From Theropithecus gelada (lineage: Eukaryota > Chordata > Mammalia > Primates > Cercopithecidae): 64,000 bases of DNA. Under the pieces are notes generated by a model. The model did not search any database, was not told the origin of the DNA, and was given only the letters and a program-made list of their open reading frames with translations. Where the stretch lies: positions 4,418,430 to 4,482,429 of the forward strand of contig NC_037674.1 of NCBI RefSeq assembly GCF_003255815.1, read 5' to 3'. A program made the translations under genes and the position numbers. Positions 11,000 to 22,186 of this stretch are shown here, piece by piece; the first letter of the stretch is position 1, and the number at the start of each line of letters is the position of its first letter.

Positions 11000-12682
11000 A
11001 TGTCGAACTTACTCTCTACACTTTTGTCACCACTATTATGGTTCACTCTAATCCCCCTAGTTACTCCTACTAATCCTAACTTTGTATGGAGATTCTCTAT
11101 AACTGAAACCTGGTCTACAGACAACCAGGTACACTCAGTCATGCAGGGCACTGCAGAATGTCGCCCCCAGGGCTGTCAATCTGCCCTCTCCCTAAACTTT
11201 TCCCTAAGTTCCATCACTGGAGGCCTCCTGGCCATATGTTTCTTATATGACCAAACAGAATATAATTGTAAAAACTACTGGCAAGAAACCAACCTAGGGT
11301 GTCCATACAATTACTATAAAATACATCATGTAATTTTAGATAACTCCAGATCCCAATGCCATCATTTTTTTACTGAAGATGGTACAACAGGAAAACATAG
11401 TCTTAATATTAATGATCCCTGGGACTCTCGGTGGGCCCAGGGAATAAAAGGTGGACTATATGCATCATCTTTTTCCTCATATCCCACCGCAACCATCTAG
11501 GTGAAGAGAGTATATGTTCAGCAAGTACAACTCCCTAAAGGTGTACAGGCCCTACAAAATTTAACCTCAGCCATAAAATCTCATGAACAAAAACTACAAA
11601 AGCAGTTAAGCACCCCTAACAATGAGGACCCATTCTCAAGGTAAACACTTATTCGCCAAGGACTTAACTGGACACAAGCAGCCGGACTGAAAAACCTCTC
11701 CGGCTACTTCCTCTGCGCTGCACTCAGAAAAGCTCCCTTAGTGGCAGTCCCTCTCCCAGCCGCTTTCAATCTCACCAACAACTCTACCAGCTTCTCTCAA
11801 GCGACATCCCTGTCTCAAGTCCCATTATACCATGACCCACTAAGTTCAATCCTTCCTTTCTGCTACTCTACTCCCAACTCTTCATGGTGTAATCACACCC
11901 AAGCTCCCAACGGGACCCAGACGGCCCCCGTTGGTGGCTACTTGCGGTGTAAGCAAACTTTATCTAAAATTCTCAACCACACCTCCAACACCCAATCCCT
12001 TTGTGTTCCGGTGTCTTTAGTACCTAGTTTAAGCCTATATGGTGAAGGAGAATTGTCTGAGCTAGCTTCCCAGCTTACCACTTCTAATAATAAAATTCAA
12101 AAACGGGCCATTTTCCTTCCCTTAGTTATCAGGGTTTCCCTAGCATCGTCCCTAGTAGCCTCAGGACTTGGAACAGGGGCCCTCACCCACTCAATTCAAT
12201 CCACACAAACCCTCTCCACTCAGGTCCAGACATCCATAGAGGCTTCAGCTGAAAGCTTAGCCTCTTTACAACGTCAGATCACCTCAGTGGCCCAGGTAGC
12301 GGCACAAAATAGACGGGCATTAGATCTTCTTACTGCTAAAAAAGGAGGAGCATGTCTCTTCCTAGGAGAGGAGTGTTGCTACCACGTAAATGAATCAGGC
12401 CTGGTTGACGCCAACGTCCAAACATTAAGCAAAATCAAGAGCTTCAACAATTTAACGTCCCCTTAACCCCCGGACCACCGGTATGGCTGCTGCCTGTAGT
12501 ACAGCAAATGCTTCCATTCCTAATTCCCATACTAATCCTCTGCCTTGCCTTATGATTTTGCTCCCATTCTTACAAAATTTCTCCGAGCCAGGGTCCAAGA
12601 AATCACCCGAGTCACCTTCAATCAAATGGTCCTACATCCCTACACCCAACTGCCAACCTCAGACCCTGACTACGCCCCATAA
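11000..12682 (+). pseudogene. env: env pseudogene (SU and TM), two stops and two frameshifts
   Basis: ATG at 11000 opens a 167-codon ORF with a hydrophobic signal peptide (residues about 4-22, leucine-rich) and the N-terminal part of the surface subunit, ending at TAG 11498-11500. The same frame continues past a second stop (TAA near 11642) to 12466. The expected SU CXXC motif reads YFLC, so its first Cys appears lost. A weakened cleavage site (QKRAIF) is followed by the fusion-peptide region, the conserved LQRQI/NRRALDLL-type helix, and a CX6CC-type cysteine group (EECCYH). The membrane anchor around 12495-12552 is in a different frame and ends in a TGA. The cytoplasmic tail returns to the first frame and stops at TAA 12680-12682. 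Overall length fits a gamma-type Env of about 560 residues. Confidence 0.87.
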
Positions 12683-12745
12683 CAGCAGGAAGCAGCCAGA
12701 CAGACAACGGTGCCCTAAATTCTTATAATCAATAAGAGGTTGGAC

Positions 12746-13136
12746 TGTTTGGGTGAGGGAAAAGGGACAAGATGGAAGAAGGTGAACAAAATGGCACAGT
12801 CCCTGTTGCTTCCGGGTTCTTTATCACCAACTTGCCTGCACCCAGGAAAGTGCGGATCAACTGAGCATGCACCACGTGACATCAATCTGAAGAAACCATA
12901 ACTTACCCGACCACGCCTATGGAGACGCCCCTATCCCGCCCACTGCCCTCCCCTTTCCGGTGCCAATGCATAAAAGTCCACTGCCGGCAGGAGCCGGTGC
13001 GACTTCCCTGGCCCCATACTTGTGGACCGAAGAACCTCACCCGAGAGTGCGTGTATATTTGCAATTAAAAGCTGCCACTTTCTTACCTAATTTGGTCTCG
13101 TGTTTAGTTGTTCTGGTCCTTTAAATAAATAAAACA
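12746..13136 (+). repeat. 3' LTR of the HERV-F-like provirus
   Basis: It is 391 bp, TG to CA, aligned without gaps to the 5' LTR. I counted about 27 substitutions, many at CpG or as transitions. The poly(A) signal attaaa (near 13064) and TATA-like cataaaag (near 12969) are preserved. The polypurine tract just upstream (aataagaggttggac) is degenerate. Confidence 0.93.
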
Positions 13137-13141
13137 ATATA

Positions 13142-14240
13142 CTGATTCATGGGTTGTGTACAATGATTTAATAAGTCAAAAACTTGGAAATACATGATTA
13201 AAACACTGCTGACAAAGTAATTTGCAATAGAATCATATGGATAACCCTCTGAATGGCAAAAGAAAATGTGAAGACATTTGTGTTCCATATGGATTCCCAC
13301 CAAAAGACCAACATTGAGTCCCTGATAAGACACCATTCCCCAGGATAGTTGACCATTAACCTGATGGTAGATTAGTTGTACTGACCTACTGTGATCATAG
13401 AAGGGGCTGGGGTTGTTTCTTACTGAACAGACCCTTATTCTGATTATGTATTTTCCTTTTCTGCATGTAGGCCTTTTGCCAAAACCCATCCATGGACTTA
13501 AAGCCTGCCTTACATACAATGAGAGCATTCCGGAAACACAGCATTCCTTCTCAACAAACAACTACACAATCATAAAGTTGCAGCAATGAGCTTATGCTCA
13601 TGAATTTCACCAGTCTTTCCATTACACCATAATCTTGAAGAAACTGGTTGGATAAAATGTGGAATATGCTTCTGGAAGTCACAGGTATGGTACCTGCCAG
13701 GTGACAATACTAAGCAGGTTTGAGTCAAGGTTCATCAGAATGTTGTATATGCGAAAAATCAGCATGCATTATATAGAAAATTTTATCCCCAAACCATAAT
13801 TTACATGTTCAGAAATCAGAGGATTAAAAATGAGAGTTGTATCATTCACTATTATTCCTAATGTGACACTAGCAAAGATTTTACTTTCTCTTCCTGTGAT
13901 TTTAAGCTCTGCTGGTCTAGAGGTCTTAGTTAAAGACAGAGTTAATGGGTGCAGCTGCACGTTGTGCACACGTACCCTGGAACTTAAAGTATAATAACAA
14001 ACAAACAAACAAAAAAAGACAGAGAAATGCTGCTGCTAAAAGATATAGCAATGATTCAACTGAACTAAAAGTTAAGACTGCCACTCAGCCGTATTAAGCT
14101 CTTTATATTTCTGAGCCAAAAGACTGAGAACAGAATTGCACTGTTGTCAGGAGTAACTGATTTAGACTACCAGTTAAAATGGGACTAACACTCCATAACA
14201 TAGGTAGAAGAGTATTATGTGGGAAACAGAGAATCTTTTG
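13142..14240 (+). mobile_element. ERV-L copy 1, right part
   Basis: Continuation of the ERV-L element split by the HERV-F-like provirus. It holds integrase-like and later 3' sequence, fully decayed. The 146-codon minus-strand frame at 13121-13561 is antisense to this and starts inside the LTR, so I do not treat it as a gene. A minute L1 insertion lies at 13942-14014. After about 14030 I no longer recognise the element with confidence. Confidence 0.5.
13942..14014 (+). mobile_element. Minimal L1 3'-end insertion (73 bp)
   Basis: Only the last bases of an L1 3' UTR (ttaatgggtgcag ... cacgttgtgcacacgtaccc) and an A-rich tail with CAAA repeats. About 40 bases present in complete L1 3' UTRs between 'gggtgcag' and 'tgcacgttg' are missing. 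Flanked by a perfect 10-bp aaagacagag duplication (13932-13941 and 14015-14024). Confidence 0.85.
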
Positions 14241-14259
14241 ACATTTACTGTGGTTGCAA

Positions 14260-14660
14260 CGTTTTCCCTTAACCAAACTCATTTTTTAAATTTAATCCCC
14301 AATGTGGCAGTATCGAGATTTGGGGCCTCATAGAAGTGATCATATCATGAGTGCTCTGCCCTAGTAAGTGGATCCATCTATTAAAGTATTAATGGATTAA
14401 AGGATTAATGGTTTATTATGTGAGATTAACTGGTGACTTCATCAGAGGAAGAGAGACCTGCACTAGCATTCCAAGCCTCCAGCCAGCTGATACCATGTGG
14501 CCTCAGGGCTCTTCCAAGAGTCTCCACCAACAACAGGCTCTCGCCAGATACTGCCCCGTAATCTTGGACCTGTCAGCCTCCATAACCATAAGAAATAATT
14601 TTATAAAATAAATTACCCAATATTCTGTATTCTGCTTTATAAGCAAAGAACAAAGGTTAC
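14260..14660 (+). repeat. MaLR-type LTR (MST/MLT1-like)
   Basis: Shows the usual MaLR order: 'aatccccaatgtggcagtat', 'ggggcctcatagaagtgat', 'tcatgagtgctctgccct', a purine-rich centre, 'atcttggacctgtcagcctccataacc' and 'aagaaataa' as poly(A) region. Old, with many substitutions. Exact ends are approximate. Confidence 0.75.
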
Positions 14661-15960
14661 TACAGAAATTGGCGATGAGAAGTGTGCTCTTGCTGATAAT
14701 GAATACCTGAAAGTGTAAAACTCGCCTTGGAACTAGGTATTACTAGGGTAGAGGCTTGAAGAATTTAAGGCTAAAAAAGCCTAGGTTCTGGTGAGGGCTT
14801 AGAAGACAAGAAAATAGGGAAAGTTTGGGAGTCCTTAGAGACAGGTGAAGTTGTTGTGATCAGACTGTTTATAGAAATATGAAGATTTAAGGCCATTCTG
14901 ACTGAGCTTCAGATGGAGCTGAGGAATTAGACATTGAAAATTAAAGATCATTCTTAAAATCAACGGGCAAGGAATGTGGCTGTTGCCATGCCCAAGGGCT
15001 TTGTGAGAGGCCTATCTTCAGAGTGATGAGCTAAGGAACCCGACAGAAGAAATTTCTAAGCTTCAAAGTGTTGAAGCTGTAGTGTGGTTACTCCTAACTG
15101 CTTAAGGTAAAACTGCTAGAGAAAAGAAAAACACGAAGAAAGAATCTGAAGCCTGGTCAAGTGAGAATGAAAAAGGCTTTCCAGGAGAAAAATCCAAGGT
15201 TGTGGCAGAGCCACAGTGTTCCAGAGATTGGCATGATTAAAAGGGAACTAGGTGTCAATACCCAAGACGATGGAAGAAAAACCTCACAGGCATTTCAGTA
15301 ATCTCCTAGGCTGTCCATCCCATCAGAGGCCCAGCAGCCTAAGGGTACAGGATGGTTTCTGGGGACAGGTGGTGGCACTGCCATGTGCCACTTTGGGGTA
15401 CTGCTCTCTGAATGGCACATGCTTTGGCTCCCAAGTGGGGCTTGTGCCCCAGCTCTGGAAGATACAAATTGTACTACCTGGAAATGTTTAAGAGGTGGTA
15501 ATTCTGTAGGCTTACAGAAAGCAAGAGCTATGGAGGCTTGGTAGCCTCCACAAATTTAAAAAATCTTTTCAAAAGCCTGGGGTCGCAAGCAGAGCTTTCT
15601 CCCAGGGGTAGAGCCGGCAGAGAGAGCCTCCAGGAGAGCAATGTTAAGTGGGAATGGAGGTTGGAGCTGCTGTAAAGACTCTCCACAAGGGCAATACCTG
15701 GAGAAGCTACAGAAGCAGGGTCAGCACAGAGTCCTCACTAGGGTAACGCCTAGTGCTGCTGTGGAGGGGGTACCACCACCGGGACCCCATGAATGTAAAG
15801 TTGCTCACAGCATTCACCACCTGCTTCGGAAAGCTTTAGGCACCCGACTGCCACCATTACAAGCAGCCTTATGGCTCCCAGAATCGTCTCTGTTTTTCTC
15901 CTTTTCAAACAGAGATATTTCAGGAGATCTTTCTGAAAAATGCTAAAACAGAATGTATTA
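14661..15960 (+). mobile_element. MaLR internal sequence
   Basis: Follows the MaLR LTR directly and begins 'actacagaaattggcgatgagaag', as MaLR internal sequences do. Non-coding in practice: the 79- and 101-codon frames at 15252-15491 and 15641-15946 show no retroviral motif. I did not find a matching 3' LTR before the Alu at 16063. Confidence 0.6.
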
Positions 15961-16062
15961 CACCTGACATTTATTCAAAACGTGATACTAGAATTCCATT
16001 TAGGGCAGAGAATGTGTGAACAGATTACAATAATTGAAATGTTTATTTGAAAAACAATTATG

Positions 16063-16215
16063 GGCTAGGTGCAGTGGCTCATGTTGGTAATCCCAGGACT
16101 CCAAGAGGTTGAGACAGAAAGATCACTTGAGCTCAGGAGTTTGAGACCAGCCTAGGCAACATGGCAAAATTCTGTCTCTATGGAAAAAAAAAAAAGATAA
16201 AAACAAACAAAAAAC

Positions 16216-16269
<54 letters not shown>

Positions 16270-16517
16270 AGTCATGGTACCATGCATCTGTAGTGCCAGC
16301 TACTCATGTGGCAGAGGCAAGAAGATTGCTTGAACCTGGGAGGTCAAGACTGCCGTGAGTTGTGATCATGCCACTGCATTCCAACGTGGGTGACAGAGTA
16401 AGACCAAAGAAAAGAGAAGAAAAGAAGAAGAAAGAAGGAAGAGGAGGAAGAGAAGTAGGAGAGGGATGGAAGGAAGGAAGGAAGGAAGGAAGGAAGGAAG
16501 GCAGGCAGGCAGGCAGG
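16063..16517 (+). mobile_element. Alu expanded by microsatellites
   Basis: Old Alu whose middle A-rich linker has grown into a CA repeat and whose tail has become a purine-rich (GGAA)n then (GGCA)n array. Flanked by caattatg (16055-16062 and 16518-16525). Confidence 0.85.
16219..16268 (+). repeat. (CA)n microsatellite in Alu linker
   Basis: About 25 uninterrupted CA units, located between the two Alu monomers. Expected to be length-variable. Confidence 0.95.
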
Positions 16518-16519
16518 CA
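16464..16519 (+). repeat. (GGAA)n/(GGCA)n microsatellite
   Basis: Alu tail converted to GGAA units followed by GGCA units. The preceding 16409-16463 is also nearly pure purine. Confidence 0.9.
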
Positions 16520-17270
16520 ATTATGAATACATTTGAAACAAAAAAATGAATGTCTTATTGCACAACACAAAAATAAAATTTTCTTTGTATACGATGATTA
16601 TGTGACCATGGAGGAAATTTAGCCTAAATGCATTTGCAGACAAAGACAAAAAACAGGAAATAGTATTACATTGCAAGAATTGTCAGTGAATTGGAAAAGA
16701 TAAATTTTTCTGAAAACTGTTCTAGAAAATTGAATATTCTTTAAGAGAAATTAAAACATGAAATGTGACCTTTATACACAAAATCTATTCCAGGTGGATC
16801 ATAGACCAAAATATACAAGTATTTAATCCAATATATAGAACACAATTTAGGAAAATATCTTCATGAGCATGGGGCAGGGTAAGATTCCTAAAACTAAACT
16901 TAGAAAGTTTACCACATAAGAGAAAACACATTGGAACAGAGTTCATGTGAACTAAGTCTCTGGAGACAGACTGCATCAAACTCAGATTCTCCTAATTCTT
17001 TCCTTCAGAGTTTTGGGATCACATTCAAAATTGGCCTATATAAATGGAAATAGCACTTACTTCTTCAGTGTTGGCTGGATTGTATGAACTAACAGTATTT
17101 AAAGCATATAGTGCACACTAACCAGTATGAAAACTTTTTTTAGTAAATTGTGAGATGTATTACTGCATCAATTGTAACAATTATCACTTTTTTATGTATA
17201 AGAATGGAAGAATAAAACCACAAACAAATGATGAAACAAATACTTGTCACGTAACATTTTAGAAATTTTA

Positions 17271-17602
17271 GGGACCGGGCATGGTAACTCATGCCCGTAA
17301 TCCCAGTACTTTGGGAGGCCGAGTGGGGGCATAACACGAGTCAGGAGATTGAGACCATCCTGGCCAACATGGTGAAACCCCGTTTCTACTAAAAATACAA
17401 AAATTAGCTGGGTGTTGTGGTGCACACCTGTAATCCCAGTTACTTGAGAGGCAGAGGCAGGAGAATTGCTTGAACCTGGGGGCTGGAGATTGTGGGGAGC
17501 CAACACCATGCCACTGCACTCCAGCCTGGTGACAAAGCAAGACTGCCTCAAAAAAAAAAAAAAAAAAAAAAAAAAGAAAAGAAAGAAAGAAAGAAAAAAA
17601 GA
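17271..17602 (+). mobile_element. Alu element in unit A
   Basis: Full dimeric Alu with a long A tail passing into GAAA repeats. Flanked by agaaatttta (17261-17270 and 17603-17612). The related sequence at 63380-63400 (aacattttagaaatc) is uninterrupted. Confidence 0.9.
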
Positions 17603-19145
17603 AGAAATTTTAAGTGATTTCTGAATTGCATAAAAATTTTACATTGTAATTGCTTTTTAAAGTCTTTTCAACATATTCATGTGGCTATTTATCTTGTATA
17701 ATTTCTATGATCAAAGAACACAGAAACAAAATAAATTGGCAGAGGTATTCCTAAAATTTGTTCCATTTAGATCAAAGTCTTTACAATAATTTTTACTTCA
17801 CTAGCCCATGATTCATTATTCATCATCTGTGCTAATCAGAAGCACTAGTGATGCTGCATTTTGTGAGTCCTGGACTACTCTTTGTGAGATGATCTCTCCA
17901 ACCACCTCTGTAAATTATGACGTTGATGATATTATCCAAAGATATGAAAGGAAGATTCTTAGACCAGTTTCATATATGTGTACATGAGGACAGTCACATT
18001 AAAACTGCCTTCTGGCCAACAGTGTTCTGACACTATCAAATTTAAAATGCTGCATCTGTATGTGACATGTAAAAATGTGCACTCTCAGATGAATGGAATA
18101 TAGCATTCTGTTACTGCCTATTTCTCATGGCTAAGTAAGGGTGGCACATCTGTGTATTCTGGCCTGTTATTGAGGAAACATGCATCAAAACATTTTCACA
18201 GAAATTGACCAACTCTATGTATAGTCTTCCCAGCTATTAAAGACATGAGAGCTTTTGCTGGAGTTTTGGAATTCCTATTTTCCAGGTGGAGAAGTTGTTT
18301 TATAAACTATGTTTCATGAAATCCATTGAGAAACAAAATAGAAAATTTAAACAGTTATCTGAAAATGCAAATTTGGTTCAATACACAAAAACCATTAGTG
18401 CCATGCAATATATTAAGAAAATGAACAAAAACAAATGATCACGATTTGTGGTACTAGTATAAAAATAGGTATGTGTAGGAAACAAATGGCTAAAATAAAA
18501 ATAATTTTAAAAAGCAATAAAGTAACAATAAAAAGAATAGGTACCTAGATCAATGGAATAAGGCTGAATGTTTAAAAATTATATCTTACCTTTATGATCT
18601 CATGATTTTATAACAGTGTCAGTTAATTCAATATGGAAACTTTTTTTGATCAAGTATTGCTGGGTCAAGGGGATATCTATATATGAGTTGAGCTCTGATA
18701 CACACATATGTATATAAATGACTCAAATTATGATTCACTTAAATATAAGAAATAAATAGGCTTAACCCACAGAAAGTCACATAGGAATACATACAGCTTC
18801 AGGTTAAACAATGGTTTCTATGACATGAATGTACAAGCACAAGAAACTGAAAAAAAAAAGTAGATACATTAAAATTTCTCAGAATTAAACACTTTTGTGA
18901 CTCAAAATATACTGTTATGTAAAAAGACTCCCAAAATATTGAAGAAAATCATTGCAAGTCATATAGCTAGTAAGCTTCTCCTATCCAGAATATATAAAAG
19001 CATCTTACAACTCAAAAATCAAAAGGCGCATATCTGAATAAAAAAAGGTAAACTATCAGAATAGTTATGTCTCTAAGGAAGTGATAGTCATGTACAATAA
19101 GCACATCAAAAGATGCTCAATGCATTTTGTCATAAAAAAATGCAA

Positions 19146-19288
19146 ATCGCACCTGTAATCCCAGCTACTCAGGAGGTTGAGGCAGGAGAATCACTTTAAC
19201 CTGGGAGGTGAAGGTTGCAGTGAGCCAAGATTGCGCCATTGCACTCCAGCCTGGGAGACAGAGTGAGACTCCATCTCAAAACAAAAAG
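19146..19288 (+). mobile_element. 5'-truncated Alu (right monomer)
   Basis: Starts at the 'cacctgtaatcccagctactcagg' point of the right arm and runs to the A-rich tail (caaaacaaaaagc). The left monomer is missing. Confidence 0.85.
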
Positions 19289-20103
19289 CATTTCAAAACA
19301 ACCATGAGATACACTTCACAAACTCAGAAGGCATATTGATACGTAATTTTTTAAAAGTCTTTTCAACTTATATTCATGTGGCTATTTATCTTGTGATAAA
19401 TCTGACATGATATTCTGAAAAAGGCAAACATGTAGACACAGCAAAGTTTAGTGGTTATTATGGGATCAGGAGAGAGGAAATGCCAGTAAGTCTTAAGTAC
19501 AGAGGATTTATTTTGGACAGTAAAATTATTCTGTATGATACTGTAAGTGCGGATACGTAACACTGATTTTCAAATCCTAGCTTACATTATTACTAAGAGT
19601 GAGCATAAAAGTATGCAAATTAAAAACCGTATTCAGTAGGTGGGGGATCCCAGGAGGAAATGCCGGCAAAAACTAAATACAACTGTATAAGAACTGTAAG
19701 ACATAACTTCATTGAATGGAGTGGGGAACAAGGGACTGACTTATGACACAAGAAATAAGTGGAGATGCTGAGTCTTAAAGTCAAAGGTTTTATCCATAAG
19801 CACTGCATTTTAATTGGCAAAATTCTTTCTCATGGGAATATTAATTACCAATTCTAAACTCACTATACATGTACATATACATGTGCATTCCTAATTCAAA
19901 AATCAAAGTTTTAACATTTAAAATGCCATCCAGCAGAATGCCTCCTCATCCATATGGGATGCACTTCCTGGTTCCTCAACTGTCTCTGATGTTTCTTCTC
20001 ACCCATAAAATAAAACATAACGTACAATAAGCTGTAAATCAAAACATAACATTATAGGAGGAGGCGGAAAACATGCCATCATTTGTTAAATGTGGTAAAG
20101 TTA

Positions 20104-21637
20104 CAGTCATGCATTGCTTAATGAACGAGAGTTCTGAGAAATGGGTTAGGGGGCTTTATCATATGTGAACATCCTACAGTGTACACATAGCAACCTGCAG
20201 AGTATAGGCCTATTGCCCCTAAGCTACAAACCTGCATAACATACTATTATACTAAACACTGCGCAAAACTGTAACACAATGGTACCTGTATATCTAAACA
20301 CACCTCAACATAGAAAAGATACAGTAAAAATGTGATACAAAAGATACAGAAGTGGTCACCTGTCTAGGGCACTTACCATGAATGGAGCTTGTAGGACTGG
20401 GAGTTTCACTGGGTGAGTCAGTGAGGAAGTGGTGAGTCAACGTGAAGGCTATTACTGTACATGAATGTAGACTTTATAAACACCGTATACTTAGACTACA
20501 ATAAAATCATAAAAATTGTTTCCTTATATTCAATTATAACAAGTATCTTAGTGTAGCTATTTAACTTTATAAACTTTTTTTTGATATTTTGACTGTTTCA
20601 TAATAACACTGTACAGTTGTAAAAATTTTTCTTTATATTCATATTTAACGAGTTTTTTCTACTTCAAACTCTCTTAATTTTAAATTTTCAACATTTTGCT
20701 AAAACCTCAGGATAGCTTAGGCCTACATATGGTAAAGACCATCAATATCACTACCTTCTACCTCCATATCTTGTTTTACTGGAAGATCTTCAGTGGAAAA
20801 AAACAGCCATGGAACTGTCCTCTTCTACAATACCTTCTTCTGGTTACCTCCTGAAGCACTTGTCTGAGCCTGTTTTACAGTTAACTTTTTTTAACAAGTA
20901 GAAGGAGTTCATTCTAAAATAACAATACAGTATTGTAAAAACATAAACCAGTAACATAGTTTGTTACCATTATCAAGTATTATGAACTGTATATAATTGT
21001 ATGTGCTATACTTTTACACAACTGGCAGCACAGAAGGTTATTTTTGTTATCAAAACACCAGGGATTCAATCTAGGTCCTTTTGCTCACCACACAGAAAGT
21101 TAATCACTGAGACAAATTTTGCCAGGGAAGAAGCCTTTATATTCAGGTGAAATCAGCTAGAGAGATGGGAGATCAGCCTCAAATCCATCTCTTCCAACTG
21201 ACTAAATTTGAGGGTTTATGTAGTTGGGAAGGAAGGTAACCACCAGCAAGAAAACAGACATTAGAAGGGGTAAGGAAGCCGTAATGACAATGAAGAATCT
21301 AGCATCTCATTGTCTCAACTCAGTGAGCTGGTGAGTTTCAGTTCCTTGCCCGAGGGTCGGTTTCCTGAGGAAGGAGTTCAGATAAGACAGACAGAAGTTT
21401 CAAGTTTTAAGACCAGTGTGGGTCAATATTTATGTTTACTCAAAAAAATTATATTTGTCCCATGGGACAGTTGGGCTGGTTTCATTTTCCCAACATTGCG
21501 ATAAACAAACACGAGTAGTGCTTCGTACATAGCTAGAAGATAGAAAATTTTCAGCTCCATTATATTCTCATGAGACTTCTACCATATCCGCAGCCCACCT
21601 TTCTTTGATTGAAATGTCATTATGGGGCATGTGACTG
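20104..21637 (+). mobile_element. Tigger-type DNA transposon (MER2-like ends), with LTR inside
   Basis: Starts cagtcatgcattgctta next to TA (20102-20103) and ends with the inverted counterpart catgtgactg next to TA (21638-21639), as in TcMar-Tigger elements. The internal sequence is non-coding and about 1.1 kb once the LTR insertion is removed, shorter than autonomous Tiggers, so a deletion derivative. No transposase frame remains. Confidence 0.8.
21045..21495 (-). repeat. Solo LTR in the Tigger element
   Basis: 451-bp insertion in the transposon. On the minus strand it reads TG (tgttgggaaaatgaaacc) to CA, with a 'tataaaggcttcttcc' region near its 3' end. Family not assigned. I did not find a clear target duplication. 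Confidence 0.6.
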
Positions 21638-21739
21638 TATACTAGGGATGTTACTGTGTTGCTTAGTTACCCTGAACATGCAGCCATTTAACGGTATTAA
21701 AGAAATATTCTTTATAATGTTAAGCACTTATGTATAAAT

Positions 21740-22170
21740 AAGTATAAGAAAATAATTGCTTATCAGTAACATAAATTCAGAGTCAAGGACGATGATGATG
21801 GTAAACAACCAAAGATTGTCTTCATGGGAGGCCAAGATAGTGACACCTCTGCTTTCTGATGGCTCAGTACATGTAAGCTTTGTTTCACACACAGTTATTG
21901 AAATACTGTGTATAATTACCCTCAGACTATGTGTATAAGTCATATTTAAAATACAAATGCCTATTCCATTCCCACTGCTTGATTTGACTAGACTTTTTAA
22001 AAGATATTTAAATATTAATGAAACAAAATATAAATGAATCCATGTATGGACTTGTGTCCCATCCATACAATATGTCATCATGTACATACAAATATTCCAA
22101 AATTCCAAAAAAATAAAAAATCTGAAACATTTATGGTTCCAAGCATTTTGAATAAATAATACTCAACCTG
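21740..22170 (-). mobile_element. Second Tigger-type DNA transposon fragment
   Basis: On the minus strand it begins caggttgagtatta next to TA (22171-22172), then 'atgcttggaaccataaatgtttcagat', a familiar Tigger-group end. The left boundary in window coordinates is approximate. Non-coding. 21640-21740 before it holds nothing I recognise. Confidence 0.6.
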
Positions 22171-22186
22171 TATTTTCAAGTGGCAC

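Larger units (their letters stand above)
4842..13136 (+). mobile_element. HERV-F-like class I provirus (8.3 kb, disabled)
   Basis: Complete proviral layout: LTR, primer site, leader, gag, pro, pol, env, LTR. Both LTRs are 391 bp, start with TG and end with CA, and the whole is bracketed by the same five bases, ATATA, at 4837-4841 and 13137-13141. Pro follows a TGA gag stop in the same frame, as in gammaretroviruses. Placement in the HERV-F group rests on the near-perfect tRNA-Phe primer site and on Env features. It sits inside an older ERV-L. Gag has one stop and one frameshift, pol several stops and frameshifts, and env two stops and two frameshifts, so no complete protein can be made. By eye the LTRs differ at 27 of 391 sites (about 7%), which suggests insertion after the ape and Old World monkey lineages split. 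Confidence 0.9.
16526..20101 (+). mobile_element. Unit A: old L1M ORF2 plus MIR-like and unclassified DNA
   Basis: A mosaic of old L1 ORF2 3' sequence (about 16720-16950 and 18340-19140), a MIR-like stretch (about 16955-17150: a 'gagacagactgcatcaaactcag' entry then 'atagcacttacttcttcagtgttggctggatt'), and DNA I cannot place (17620-18340). 16720-17270 plus 17620-17870 recur, in the same order, at 62845-63640. 19300-19870 recurs near 50900-51200, 53060-53600 and 58600-59040. No coding potential. Alus at 17271 and 19146 are later insertions. Confidence 0.6.

Noticed and set aside
5628..12682. Possibility that the provirus is still coding-competent
   Set aside because: Stops or frameshifts are present in gag, pol and env, with an active-site change in integrase and a stop directly before the RT catalytic box.
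13121..13561. 146-codon minus-strand open frame
   Set aside because: Begins in the 3' LTR and runs antisense to ERV-L. A shadow frame.
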